DNA of 64,000 nt from Cheiracanthium punctorium (taxonomy: Eukaryota > Arthropoda > Arachnida > Araneae > Cheiracanthiidae): the NCBI GenBank assembly GCA_038373885.1, contig JAWZYV010017532.1, positions 101,491-165,490 on the forward strand, written 5' to 3'. Shown here one piece after another: positions 62,201 through 64,000 of the stretch. Each line of letters starts with the position of its first letter. Position 1 is the first letter of the stretch. The translations under genes were made by a program, and so were the position numbers. The notes beneath the pieces were generated by a model, which saw nothing but the letters and a program-made list of their open reading frames with translations, did no database searches and was not told the origin of the DNA.

Positions 62201-62964
62201 TTTCTGTGAGTGAACTATGACTTAAAATGATTGCCGTTTACGGAACAACTTTGATATCATCCCGTTTTGGCTCTATTCTGCGGCTTTTAGCGCGGCTTGG
62301 CTAAAAATTGAATCCTCCATTTATTTTATGAGGGGAGCTCAAGACCCCTCAACCTCCCTTTTTCACTCTGAAGTAAAAGCAATTATACAAACAACAAATT
62401 GCAGAAGCACAATTATTAAATATAAGAATAAACCTAAATTACACAGATCTAAATACAATATTTCTAAGAAAACATTAAAAGAAAATTGATATTTCACGCA
62501 TAAACAAAAGATAAAAGATGGCTAGTCATTGTTAAATCATATCATTTATCGCGGTTGTATCCAGTTTACATCCACTCTGATAAAAAAGTACTCTCTTAGT
62601 TTCACTGAGACAGAGTGATAAACTCACTCGCACTTCTCCGCCGGAGTGACCCACTGGATCTCCAGATACTTCTCCTCGTCATCCTGCAGCGTATTGGGAT
62701 CTCCTTCCTCCTCCCTTTTCTTTCCCCCGTCCTCCTGCCCAGAGGAGGAAGAGGAGGAGGACTCTCCCTCGGAGGACTCTCCATCCTCCTGCCCGAACAT
62801 GGCGGGCACGGGGGCTATGCTGGGACGGCGCCCCCTCACCAGGGCAGCCGTGTCTCCAGGCGGTCCTTCCCTCGGGTTCGGCACGTCCAGATGCCGCCCC
62901 AGCTTCCTCATAAATCCCAACTTGATGCGGGCGCGCATGGGGGACATCTCGATAGAGCGGTATT
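3644..62964 (-). CDS. SLO2: SLO2 (KCNT-type) sodium-activated potassium channel, 3' half, 12 exons
   Basis: Twelve exons on the minus strand join in frame (1694 coding nt including the stop, of which 2 nt complete a codon begun upstream) and encode about 563 residues. Successive exons read like the Slack/Slick C-terminal half: [145 protein letters not shown]. In this family a tetrameric K+ channel is gated by intracellular Na+ through cytoplasmic RCK domains. The window holds the linker, RCK2 and tail; the S1-S6 pore and RCK1 are upstream of 64000. All introns are GT-AG (0.8 to 15.4 kb) and most are filled with transposons. The alternative, SLO1/BK, is excluded by the KCNT-specific motifs and the absence of a calcium bowl. 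Confidence 0.95.
4132..6374. mobile_element. foldback element with ~800-bp inverted arms
   Basis: The left arm (about 4132-4945) and right arm (about 5545-6374) are inverted copies of one another along their whole length with modest divergence. Examples: ATTCCACGTCA at 4133 against TGACGTGGAAT at 6363, and TCTTTGGAATTCTGTATGA at 4901 against its complement near 5575. The ~600-bp centre has no credible ORF. The outer ends CATTCCACGTCA are identical. Target duplication is unclear: the flanks resemble each other only weakly. The form suits a non-autonomous DNA transposon with very long terminal inverted repeats; the superfamily is not assigned. Confidence 0.8.
7431..7739 (+). pseudogene. hAT transposase C-terminal dimerisation fragment
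   Basis: A 102-residue open reading with the order [47 protein letters not shown] resembles the C-terminal dimerisation block of domesticated-like hAT/ZMYM proteins of arthropods (P-x-E-x-x-FS-hydrophobic, then W-x-x-ER-x-x-LS). No catalytic core or BED finger is seen upstream. It is a relic; the start Met is arbitrary. Region 6400-7430 has no recognisable gene. Confidence 0.55.
8155..8346. mobile_element. hAT-type MITE with 8-bp target duplication
   Basis: The ends CATGGGCGCCGGCAG and its complement CTGCCGGCGCCCATG are perfect inverted repeats. They are flanked by the direct 8-mer TTAATGGC at 8147-8154 and 8347-8354, the signature of hAT insertion. The interior is GC-rich with repeated TTTGCCCCCCTTGAGTAG units and no transposase. 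Confidence 0.85.
8269..8581. repeat. 156-bp tandem duplication across a MITE end
   Basis: Positions about 8269-8425 and 8426-8581 are near-identical direct copies (TGGGAAATATTCTGCCGGCG at 8321 recurs at 8477). The unit includes the right end of the 8155-8346 MITE, its target duplication and about 70 bp of the flank, so the duplication is younger than the insertion. Confidence 0.9.
8586..8790. repeat. diverged TTAA-type MITE relic
   Basis: CCATCGCTCGGTTTCTCACC near 8596 and its approximate complement ending CCGAGCGATGGCAACGGC near 8735 form an internal inverted pair. The same CATCGCTCG and GCAACGGCTGC words mark the better copies at 18.5, 22.8 and 49.7 kb. The termini are not recognisable. 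Confidence 0.5.
9558..9655. repeat. 98-bp direct repeat, left flank of Gypsy element
   Basis: This segment, from GATTAGACCG to CCATAACAATAC, abuts the 3' LTR and recurs at 16548-16645 beyond the truncated 5' LTR with one visible mismatch. The upstream part (9500-9570, with CAAGCC and TCATCTTGAT) also resembles 20995-21080. Confidence 0.9.
9656..10565 (-). repeat. Gypsy 3' LTR, complete (910 bp)
   Basis: On the minus strand it begins TGTTACGAATTTTC at 10565 and ends CCGCAACA at 9656, giving the usual TG...CA ends. It follows the polypurine tract directly. It contains a self-complementary motif family around ATCGCCAAATTTGGCG near 10320 that recurs in minisatellites at 30 kb. Confidence 0.93.
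10566..10578 (-). other. polypurine tract
   Basis: GGGAAGGGGGCAA on the minus strand, immediately before the TGTTACG start of the 3' LTR; the usual plus-strand priming site. The 355 bp between it and the pol stop at 10934 carry no ORF. Confidence 0.85.
10934..13751 (-). pseudogene. Gypsy pol: RT, RNase H, integrase (degenerate)
   Basis: RT is in the ORF at 12712-13470: the first catalytic region [12 protein letters not shown] (D75) and the YLDD box (residues 137-140) are intact. RNase H follows after a frame change (12534-12785, [15 protein letters not shown]) and past an in-frame stop (11946-12467, [22 protein letters not shown]). The integrase zinc finger (H-x6-H and CQACDAC) and core occupy 11022-11945. 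Its second and third catalytic residues are present (D119 in HSDQG, E155 in VERFNRT, spaced 35), but the first is Tyr59 in [10 protein letters not shown]. The C-terminus continues in another frame to TAG at 10934. It is not functional as it stands. Confidence 0.92.
13758..15731 (-). pseudogene. Gypsy gag and protease (two internal stops)
   Basis: The N-terminal part (15117-15731) is a long heptad-like coiled coil rich in QDEMKAG units, followed by the gag domain. Two stops (TGA at 15117-15119, TAA at 15093-15095) interrupt the frame. The frame then continues (13758-15056) through gag, a CX2CX4HX4C knuckle (C163, C166, H171, C176 counted from the Met at 15056) and an aspartic protease with DTGA (D249) and ILGLDFL. 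The protease active-site triplet is intact. Plus-strand ORFs here are shadows. Confidence 0.9.
15781..15800 (-). other. primer binding site
   Basis: Two bases after the 5' LTR on the minus strand, a 20-mer beginning TGGTGTCAGAATCGGG is complementary to a tRNA 3' end terminating in CCA (acceptor strand TTCTGAC plus A73). The tRNA species is not identified. Confidence 0.85.
15803..16536 (-). repeat. Gypsy 5' LTR, truncated (734 of 910 bp)
   Basis: It matches 9656-10389 at a constant offset of 6147 with one difference seen (T at 15867, G at 9720). The first 176 bp of the LTR (the U3 start) are missing and replaced by 11 bp (AAATATCGCCA). The 98-bp flank repeat then follows. Confidence 0.93.
16548..16645. 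repeat. 98-bp direct repeat, right flank of Gypsy element
   Basis: Second copy of 9558-9655. It is about 20 times longer than the 4 to 6 bp duplication that LTR integrases make. The 259 bp from here to the SLO2 exon at 16905 show nothing further. Confidence 0.9.
16905..16989 (-). CDS. SLO2: SLO2 exon: [15 protein letters not shown] segment
   Basis: 85 nt, acceptor CTGTAG (the only TAG acceptor; the others are CAG), donor GTAAGT at 16904. Two bases complete Asp, then [27 protein letters not shown], then AT of a split Ile codon. KCNT1 has TLSYVLINPPPDTRLEPSD. It is too short to stand out in an ORF scan. It is separated from the last exon by a 13 kb intron containing the Gypsy element. Confidence 0.94.
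18495..18883. mobile_element. TTAA-target MITE (piggyBac-like), copy A
   Basis: It is flanked by TTAA at 18491-18494 and 18884-18887. The left end CCCTTTGAGGTGCA and the complement of the right end (CCTTTAACGTGCA) form short inverted repeats of piggyBac style. It shares most of its body with 49712-50133. It carries a long internal hairpin (see findings). No transposase. Sequence 17000-18490 has no recognisable gene. Confidence 0.8.
18936..20126. mobile_element. 1.2 kb non-autonomous hAT element
   Basis: The ends CAGGGTTTCGAACCC and its partner TTTTTAAAACCCTG are inverted. An exact 8-bp target duplication GTTCATTC lies at 18928-18935 and 20127-20134. Both subterminal zones are crowded with AAACCCA-type repeats; the AT-rich centre has no ORF of note. 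It inserted 52 bp beyond the TTAA MITE. Confidence 0.85.
20322..20442 (-). CDS. SLO2: SLO2 exon: [12 protein letters not shown] segment
   Basis: 121 nt, acceptor GTCCAG, donor GTATGT at 20321. It encodes [40 protein letters not shown] and one base of the next codon. KCNT1 has RQELSELVKNRMKHLGLP at this place. It exits in phase 1. Confidence 0.95.
20647..20979. repeat. inverted-repeat element with 83-bp internal tandem units
   Basis: CGTGGGACTTCCGACGC at the left and GCGTCGGAAGTCCCACG at the right are perfect inverted ends, each followed inward by a second CGTGGGATTTCCGAC-like copy. Between them, GGGTCTCGCAAAGGG units repeat at 20732, 20814 and 20898. No target duplication is clear. Confidence 0.75.
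22603..22734 (-). CDS. SLO2: SLO2 exon: [16 protein letters not shown] segment
   Basis: 132 nt, 44 codons, acceptor GCTCAG, donor GTAAGA at 22602. It encodes [35 protein letters not shown], then VAEPAEART. The first two blocks are nearly invariant in KCNT channels. The first codon is Met, but this is an internal exon, not a start. The tail after IYRTQ is where vertebrate KCNT1 carries a long variable insert that is absent here. Confidence 0.97.
22813..23190. mobile_element. TTAA-target MITE, copy B (inverted, one end lost)
   Basis: TTAA at 22809-22812 is followed by ACCCTTTCACGCGCAGTG, the right terminus of the family in reverse. The body is shared with the copy at 49.7 kb in inverse order up to about 23190, where the other terminus is not recognisable. 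Confidence 0.7.
23971..24192 (+). mobile_element. tRNA-derived SINE inside solo LTR
   Basis: It is flanked by the exact 14-bp duplication ATGTTTCTCCATTG (23957-23970 and 24193-24206) and ends in a poly(A) run. It contains box-B-like sequences GGGTTCAACTCCC and GGGGTTCGATTCCC near 24014-24043. The duplication, A-tail and promoter box together show retroposition into the LTR. The body differs from the family of copy 1. Confidence 0.85.
24790..24953. mobile_element. 164-bp hAT MITE inside solo LTR
   Basis: The ends CAAGGGCGTAGCCA and TGGCTACGCCCCTG are inverted repeats. The exact 8-bp target duplication GTTAAAGC is at 24782-24789 and 24954-24961. The CAGGGGCGTAGCCA end is a common arthropod hAT terminus. 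Confidence 0.88.
25452..25535 (-). CDS. SLO2: SLO2 exon: [15 protein letters not shown] segment
   Basis: 84 nt, exactly 28 codons, acceptor CCCGCAG, donor GTGAGT at 25451. It encodes [20 protein letters not shown] and PGSGFLSS, matching KCNT1 [26 protein letters not shown]. It is too short to be obvious from an ORF scan but unmistakable by motif. Intron phases are 0 on both sides. Confidence 0.96.
25706..26051. mobile_element. hAT-like MITE made of ATCGATTAAT palindromes
   Basis: The right end CATCACTA (complement TAGTGATGGGC) faces a left end TAGTAATG. The flanking 8-mers CCCTGAAA and GTCTGAAA agree at six of eight positions. The interior is a chain of short self-complementary words (AATCGATTAAT, CGATTAATCGCGATTAATC). 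Confidence 0.5.
26436..26690 (-). mobile_element. tRNA-derived SINE, copy 2
   Basis: On the minus strand, box-A-like TGGCCGAGTGC (26670-26680) and a perfect box B GGGTTCGATTCCC (26568-26580) precede the tail TTGTGTTGTCC, GAGGATTTATAAGCG and CACAGATCCGAAAA shared with copy 1 at 543-801. The A-to-B spacing is longer than in copy 1, suggesting an insertion or a dimeric head. Sequence 26691-27180 shows nothing recognisable. Confidence 0.65.
27986..29394 (-). mobile_element. Tc1-family transposon, structurally complete
   Basis: 1409 bp with ~28-bp inverted ends starting CACTGCTGGCCA on both sides. It is flanked by the TA duplication (27984-27985, 29395-29396). Removing the element and one TA restores the 173-bp unit exactly as seen in the neighbouring copies (GAAACTTTATATTTAGG at about 27803). 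Contains one uninterrupted transposase. Confidence 0.95.
28122..29162 (-). CDS. Tc1 transposase, DD34E, intact
   Basis: 346 residues from ATG to stop without interruption, the usual Tc1 length. The N-terminal paired-type helix-turn-helix region (residues 10-55, with [18 protein letters not shown]) and a second one (70-120) bind the terminal repeats in this family. The catalytic triad is D159 (LFTDESRF), D248 (QQDNARPH) and E283 (LSPIENMW), with exactly 34 residues between the last two. The GGIG motif is at 202-205. It cuts and pastes the element at TA sites in the nucleus. It is unrelated to SLO2 and inserted in its intron on the same strand. All key residues are present, so activity is plausible but unproven. 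Confidence 0.96.
   Translation of the reverse strand: MPRRKQRSSFDQVSEFDRGRIVAYRDCGLSFREIGRRIGRNQTTVMRICDRWVQEGTTDRRDRPHRPQCTTSRDDRQIVRMAVTDRSVTSRTISQQIQSVTHHPVSARTIRRRLQQNGLSARRPLLCLPLTRNHRRLRRQWCDERRMWTTEWNEILFTDESRFCMQHHDGRIRVWRHRGERMLNSCIMHRHTGPAPGIMVWGGIGYLSRTPLVRIAGTLTSQRYISEVLEPVVLSYLQGLPTAIFQQDNARPHVARIVQGFFVNHQIELLPWPARSPDLSPIENMWSMVAQRLTQSSSPAVTPDQLWQRVEAAWSAVPQEHIQSLFESMPRRVAAVISNNGGYSGY
30050..30270. repeat. 86-89 bp minisatellite of GCCAAATTTGGC units
   Basis: Units with TTGGCGAGTTTTGGCGAAAT start at 30053, 30139 and (variant) 30228. Each contains the palindrome ATCGCCAAATTTGGCGAT. A degenerate unit follows near 30480-30545. The same block occurs in the Gypsy LTR near 10310-10345. 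Confidence 0.85.
30859..31330. repeat. TATG-rich microsatellite and 169-bp direct repeats
   Basis: A (TATG)n/(TGTG)n tract at 30859-30905 is followed by units with GGACTTATAGTTTTTCTACA at 31020 and 31189 (169-bp step). An inverted relative lies at 52960-53165. Confidence 0.8.
32742..33734. repeat. direct duplication inside hAT element, copy 1
   Basis: This ~1 kb segment recurs at 34656-35705 (offset 1914; TTTCAAATCTAAGCCTCGCC occurs in both). A partial third relative is at 34150-34400. No ORF. Confidence 0.85.
34656..35705. repeat. direct duplication inside hAT element, copy 2
   Basis: Second copy of 32742-33734, enlarged near its end by an (AAAC)n microsatellite (about 35640-35683). Confidence 0.85.
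35932..36306 (+). pseudogene. hAT transposase C-terminal remnant
   Basis: One frame of 124 codons with two or more internal stops. It reads [59 protein letters not shown], the order and motifs of the ZBED5/SCAN3-like hAT C-terminus (FW, then E-x-GFS-x-L, then K-x-x-x-R/N-x-LD, then L-x-x-IQPRI). It ends at TAA 36304-36306, close to the right terminus. The catalytic core is absent. Confidence 0.75.
36480..40420. other. SLO2 intron stretch without recognisable gene
   Basis: AT-rich intron. Visible only: a (CAA)n tract at 38247-38271 and a short dispersed segment at 39960-40060 (CCATGAATACAAAAAT) that also occurs near 21960 and, inverted, near 56160. Short ORFs (for example 37431-37805 minus) lack family features. 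Confidence 0.6.
40424..40853. repeat. inverted-repeat element beside SLO2 exon
   Basis: The arms 40424-40562 and about 40695-40822 are inverted copies (CATCATAAGGTTTCAGAATC against ATATCATAAGGATTCAGAAT on the other strand). The right end reads GCAGGGTGTCCCATAA on the minus strand, a mariner/IS630-like terminus style. It lies about 100 bp from the exon at 40960. Confidence 0.65.
40960..41061 (-). CDS. SLO2: SLO2 exon: RCK2 MFRLPFAAG segment
   Basis: 102 nt, exactly 34 codons, from acceptor TTTTCAG to donor GTAACA at 40959. It encodes [34 protein letters not shown], the strand-helix that in SLO channels sits against the gating ring interface. An open reading continues past both splice sites by chance. 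Splicing to the exon at 25.5 kb spans a 15.4 kb intron. Confidence 0.97.
41831..41942 (-). CDS. SLO2: SLO2 exon: RCK2 [11 protein letters not shown] segment
   Basis: 112 nt, from acceptor TTCCAG to donor GTAAGT at 41830. One base completes Lys, then [41 protein letters not shown]1 has the same order ([36 protein letters not shown]). It ends in phase 0. Confidence 0.97.
43222..43356 (-). CDS. SLO2: SLO2 exon: RCK2 VVVVNKES segment
   Basis: 135 nt, from acceptor TTGCAG to donor GTGAGT at 43221. It encodes [34 protein letters not shown] and [10 protein letters not shown], aligning residue for residue with KCNT1 LLQCGIIYADNLVVVDKES and [20 protein letters not shown]. This is a core strand-helix-strand of RCK2. 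It enters and exits in phase 2. Confidence 0.97.
44117..44385. repeat. 91-bp tandem repeat, three units
   Basis: GCATATTCTACA recurs at 44128, 44219 and 44310, with near-identical 91-bp units containing TACGAAATATTGTAACA. Confidence 0.9.
44640..45140. repeat. tandem pair of near-palindromic units with poly(A)
   Basis: Two related units (about 44650-44855 and 44905-45130) each contain TTCAACGAA/TTCGTTGAA-type inverted halves and end in CCGGCAGCACT. The second holds a run of about 37 A at 45000-45036. Confidence 0.75.
45447..45518 (-). CDS. SLO2: SLO2 exon: RCK2 [10 protein letters not shown] segment
   Basis: 72 nt, from acceptor TTTCAG (45519-45524) to donor GTAAAG at 45446. It completes the split Arg and encodes [20 protein letters not shown], then SID, corresponding to the KCNT stretch around FPMVYYMEGSVDN. 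It ends in phase 2 (AA), which the first base of the next exon completes to Asn. Confidence 0.95.
45681..45753 (-). other. SLO2: candidate 73-nt SLO2 cassette (possible poison exon)
   Basis: A pyrimidine-rich tract and GTTGCAG acceptor precede 73 nt, followed by the donor GTATGT at 45680. In the frame imposed by the upstream exon it meets TGA after nine codons; in phase 0 it is open and protein-like ([16 protein letters not shown]), faintly recalling the FPSVRI strand of the exon at 41.9 kb. Inclusion would break the channel frame. It lies only 162 nt from the real exon at 45447-45518. It may be a regulated premature-stop exon, an exon relic or chance. Confidence 0.3.
46123..47160. repeat. 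dispersed repeat, uninterrupted relative of 23.5 and 51.4 kb
   Basis: Blocks CACTTTCAGATTTTAAATACG, TCTTGGGTTGATT and GCCTACTGAAACTGTTTTAC recur at 51.45-52.6 kb and 53.37-54.5 kb, and the segment around 46370-46400 gives the empty site of the solo LTR at 23821-25140. No coding potential. Sequence 47200-48940 shows no gene other than the candidate microexon. Confidence 0.7.
47520..47540 (-). other. SLO2: candidate 21-nt SLO2 microexon (alternative)
   Basis: On the minus strand a TTTACAG acceptor is followed by 21 nt and then a strong GTGAGT donor (47519 downward). Twenty-one nt is a multiple of three, so inclusion between the exons at 49.4 and 45.5 kb would keep frame and add seven residues to RCK2 without a stop. 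The polypyrimidine tract is weak. The sequence is not seen in the vertebrate KCNT alignment that I can recall. It could be a chance pairing of splice signals. Confidence 0.3.
48950..49180 (-). mobile_element. tRNA-derived SINE, copy 3
   Basis: On the minus strand CACCATGGCCGAGTGG (near 49165-49180) starts a degenerate tRNA head; the body block GGTTTTCTCTAGA and CTCTTAAAAAAGACCTCC match copy 1. The characteristic 3' tail is missing. It lies about 215 bp from the SLO2 exon at 49397. Confidence 0.6.
49397..49569 (-). CDS. SLO2: SLO2 exon: first RCK2 strands
   Basis: 173 nt, starting in phase 0 after the acceptor TTCCAG and ending with AG of a split Arg codon before the donor GTAATT at 49396. 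It encodes [36 protein letters not shown] and IILLLE, equivalent to the KCNT segments [21 protein letters not shown] and IVLLLD that form the first beta strands of the RCK2 Rossmann-like fold. The CxxC (PHC) pair near the start is visible; a metal role is not shown here. Confidence 0.96.
49712..50133. mobile_element. TTAA-target MITE (piggyBac-like), copy C, best preserved
   Basis: It is flanked by TTAA at 49708-49711 and 50134-50137. The left end CCCTTCGAGGCGCA and the complement of the right end TCCTTCAAGGCGCA match at 12 of 14 positions. It is 422 bp with no ORF. Internally CCATCGCTCGACTTAAC and a later inverted GGCAACGGCTCC show the family's two-sided core. It starts 138 bp upstream (in gene direction) of the exon at 49397-49569. 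Confidence 0.85.
50368..50522. mobile_element. 155-bp hAT MITE
   Basis: The ends CAGGCACGTATCCAG and TAAATACGTCCTTG are imperfect inverted repeats. The exact 8-bp duplication TCTCCTGT is at 50360-50367 and 50523-50530. G- and C-runs lie inside both ends. Confidence 0.85.
50619..50869. mobile_element. pogo/Tigger-like MITE
   Basis: CAGTAGACCCCGTATAACAC at the left faces CTATAGACC... on the complement at the right, with TA on both sides (50617-50618, 50870-50871). No transposase. Confidence 0.5.
50981..54851. repeat. 3.9 kb composite of the CTAGCTGACCCGGC type
   Basis: It begins ACTAGCTGACCCGGCAAACG and ends GAGAATTTTATATATTAGAT, the bounds of a repeat type common in arthropods; the class is not assigned. 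Internally 51441-52952 and 53364-54850 are near-identical direct copies (offset 1923). Between them is an inverted relative of the 31 kb repeat with a (CA)n tract at 53181-53232. No ORF of note. Confidence 0.75.
54987..55936 (+). mobile_element. mariner/IS630-like element with ~220-bp inverted ends
   Basis: Left CAGTGTGCTTAGGAAAGTCC and right (complement) CAGGGCGCATAGGAATGTCC start long inverted arms (about 54987-55215, 55725-55936). TA precedes the left end; the right flank is CA, so the target duplication is decayed. It holds a broken transposase. Confidence 0.75.
55310..55650 (+). pseudogene. mariner-like transposase fragment
   Basis: The frame from 55310 gives [19 protein letters not shown], then [11 protein letters not shown] with a catalytic Asp. 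After a stop and a frame change it gives [15 protein letters not shown] and [11 protein letters not shown]. This order (GTLTGxRY, QHDGAPxH, WPxRSPD, DFFLWG) is the C-terminal catalytic part of arthropod mariner-type transposases. The N-terminal DNA-binding part is missing. Confidence 0.75.
55940..57350. other. SLO2 intron stretch with dispersed repeat
   Basis: Positions about 56100-56380 resemble, in inverse orientation, 21780-22000 (CCATTTTACCCTA, ACTTATAATGTTAAACATTC). No coding feature is seen. Confidence 0.5.
57358..57463 (-). CDS. SLO2: SLO2 exon: entry into RCK2
   Basis: 106 nt between the acceptor TGCAG (57464-57468) and the donor GTAATG at 57357. One base completes the split Glu codon from the previous exon, followed by 35 whole codons. 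The reading [11 protein letters not shown] and SPTLCYLL, then a Lys-rich turn and CCLQL, matches the start of the KCNT RCK2 region (KGYPPNSPYIG, SPTLCHLL, FCCLRL). It ends in phase 0, which fits the next exon exactly. Confidence 0.95.
59707..61015. mobile_element. 1.3 kb element with TAGGG inverted ends
   Basis: Left TAGGGAAGTCGGCGGCAAAGAT and right (complement) TAGGGTAGGTGGGAGCAAAG are imperfect inverted ends, bordered by TA. CAAAGATC words recur through both halves. No transposase is recognisable. 57470-59700 shows no gene. Confidence 0.5.
61016..62620. other. SLO2 intron stretch, nothing recognised
   Basis: AT-rich intron between the 1.3 kb element and the exon at 62628; only short ORFs without family features. 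Confidence 0.6.
62628..62964 (-). CDS. SLO2: SLO2 exon: acidic Ser-rich RCK1-RCK2 linker
   Basis: The acceptor is CAG at 62965-62967 after a T-rich tract; the donor GTGAGT starts at 62627. The exon is 337 nt, opens with two bases of a split codon and closes with two bases of the next. It encodes a basic stretch ([15 protein letters not shown]), then RRPSIAPV, which vertebrate KCNT1 also has in its linker, then a run of seven Ser in a Glu/Asp/Gly-rich region. The low-complexity acidic linker is typical of this position between the two RCK domains and is probably disordered. The DNA is much more GC-rich than the surrounding introns. ORFs on the plus strand here are shadows. Confidence 0.93.
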
Positions 62965-63503
62965 CTGAAAAAAATAAAAAGAGAGAAGAGTCAAGACGAA
63001 AGTGCATTTGCACATTCTGTTACAATCGGCAACATTAGGAACCTAGTTGGCAAACTTTGTAAGTTATTTTAAACAAAATAATATGTGACCTTTCATTTGT
63101 GGTAGACTTCGTAAAATTCTAATTTTATAGAGAATATCATCAAGCATTTCTTTTTTCTAAAAAAAAGAAGCGATGTTATACCTTCTACTCGCGATGGACC
63201 GGAAAGAATTTTAAAACTGTATTTCACTAAGGCAAACTGCTGCAAAAGTGTCCAGATATGTATTGCCAAAGTTTTGAGAAAATTGTATTTCTTTTCCTCC
63301 AATCTAAAACTAGTTAAGTTTGGCAAAATTACAAACTTAGTTGCAAATTTTTAAAATAAAAACTATACGATATCATTTCTATTCCTGATATAACCTGGCA
63401 AAATTCCACAAACCGAGTGATTGTTAAAATTGTTACAGAATCAAAATAAACAAGCAATGCAGAGACAATCAGCTGCAGCAAATTGTCTGTGAATTCGAAA
63501 GGC

Positions 63504-63663
63504 CCTTGGCCTCCCAGTAACGATCCACAAAAGAAAACCTAGTCAACGCATAGTAATGAATTAGATGGTCACCATCCTTTACTTGTCTTAGATTGCAGAC
63601 TCTTCAGCGAAGGTTAGGAAGTACGTTGAGGCGGTGTAAGTGCTTCAAGAGACAGTCATGGTT
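63504..63663 (-). pseudogene. non-LTR retrotransposon C-terminal relic
   Basis: On the minus strand one frame reads NHDCLLKHLHRLNVLP, a stop, then RVCNLRQVKDGDHLIHYYAL, RYWEAKG. This resembles the HxCL..HLHRIGI..SP.C.LC....MD..HL..C.AL..RYWEAR ending of arthropod LINE polyproteins. Two of the expected Cys are changed and a stop is present, so it is dead. Confidence 0.55.
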
Positions 63664-63898
63664 AGTGGTGAGCCTAATCTCGGCCACCATCTTATTTAGT
63701 TATTTTGAGATATGTCTGTAATTTGTCTTTCCGAGGATTTGAGATGACGAAAAACACTCAAAAGAACCTGATGTCCAAAAGATAAAAAAAATAAAACTTT
63801 GTAAAATAACACGCATAAAAGTTTCTTATCAAGCTAAACATGTGTTTCGATCGAAAAAATTTCGATCTTCTTCAGTAGCAGTCGAAGTTCATACACAG

Positions 63899-64000
63899 AC
63901 TGGGAGAGGGAACTGAAAAAAAGTAAACAGAAAAGATTTTTACTGTTTACTTTTTTTGTTGTTCTTTCAAGTTTACTTTTTTTCAGTCCTCTATCCCAGT
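63899..64000. repeat. inverted repeat at window end
   Basis: CTGGGAGAGGGAACTGAAAA at about 63900 and its approximate complement ending in CTCTATCCCAG at 64000 form ~30-bp arms around a T/A-rich centre; the feature may continue beyond the window. Confidence 0.7.

Noticed and set aside
62615..63038. Two plus-strand ORFs over the GC-rich 62.7 kb region
   Set aside because: Shadows of the SLO2 linker exon, open because of its GC-rich repetitive codons.

Overview
This is a eukaryotic nuclear window, most likely from an arthropod. The evidence is a spliced sodium-activated potassium channel gene whose exons read like arthropod SLO2, an AT-rich background, and a transposon load typical of large arthropod genomes (Gypsy LTR element, Tc1 DD34E, hAT and TTAA-target MITEs, tRNA-derived SINEs). 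Nothing in the sequence fixes the order; an arachnid would fit but is not shown. No bacterial-type system (operons, CRISPR, defence islands) is present.

The one host gene is on the minus strand: the 3' half of SLO2 (Slack/Slick, KCNT family). Twelve coding exons run from 62964 down to the stop codon at 3644. They are 62628-62964, 57358-57463, 49397-49569, 45447-45518, 43222-43356, 41831-41942, 40960-41061, 25452-25535, 22603-22734, 20322-20442, 16905-16989 and 3644-3878. All have GT-AG introns, the phases agree at every junction, and together they encode about 563 residues: the RCK1-RCK2 linker, the RCK2 region and the cytoplasmic C-terminus. The membrane pore and RCK1 lie upstream of the window, beyond 64000. 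The protein ends in Thr-Thr-Val, a class I PDZ ligand. A frame-preserving 21-nt candidate microexon and a frame-breaking 73-nt candidate cassette lie in one RCK2 intron.

Nearly everything else is repeat DNA, mostly in introns. 1-3640: downstream flank with a SINE, then two perfect palindromes. Intron 3879-16904: a 2.2 kb foldback element, hAT relics, a hAT MITE with a 156-bp duplication, and a Gypsy element (9656-16536) with near-identical LTRs, broken ORFs, an integrase catalytic substitution and a 98-bp flank duplication. 16990-25451: TTAA-target MITEs, a 1.2 kb hAT element, and a diverged solo LTR carrying a SINE and a hAT MITE. Intron 25536-40959: an intact Tc1 transposon inside a 173-bp tandem array, minisatellites, and a 4.9 kb hAT element whose transposase is mostly replaced by other repeats. 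41-57 kb: smaller introns with SINE, MITEs, a 3.9 kb composite with an internal 1.9 kb-spaced duplication, and a mariner-like relic. 57-64 kb: an inverted-repeat element, the first SLO2 exon of the window and a LINE relic.

The window therefore reads as one long-intron ion channel gene under heavy, layered transposon invasion. The most unusual observations are the broken yet young Gypsy copy with its flank duplication, the clean Tc1 insertion in a satellite-like array, the nested solo LTR, and the candidate SLO2 cassette exons.
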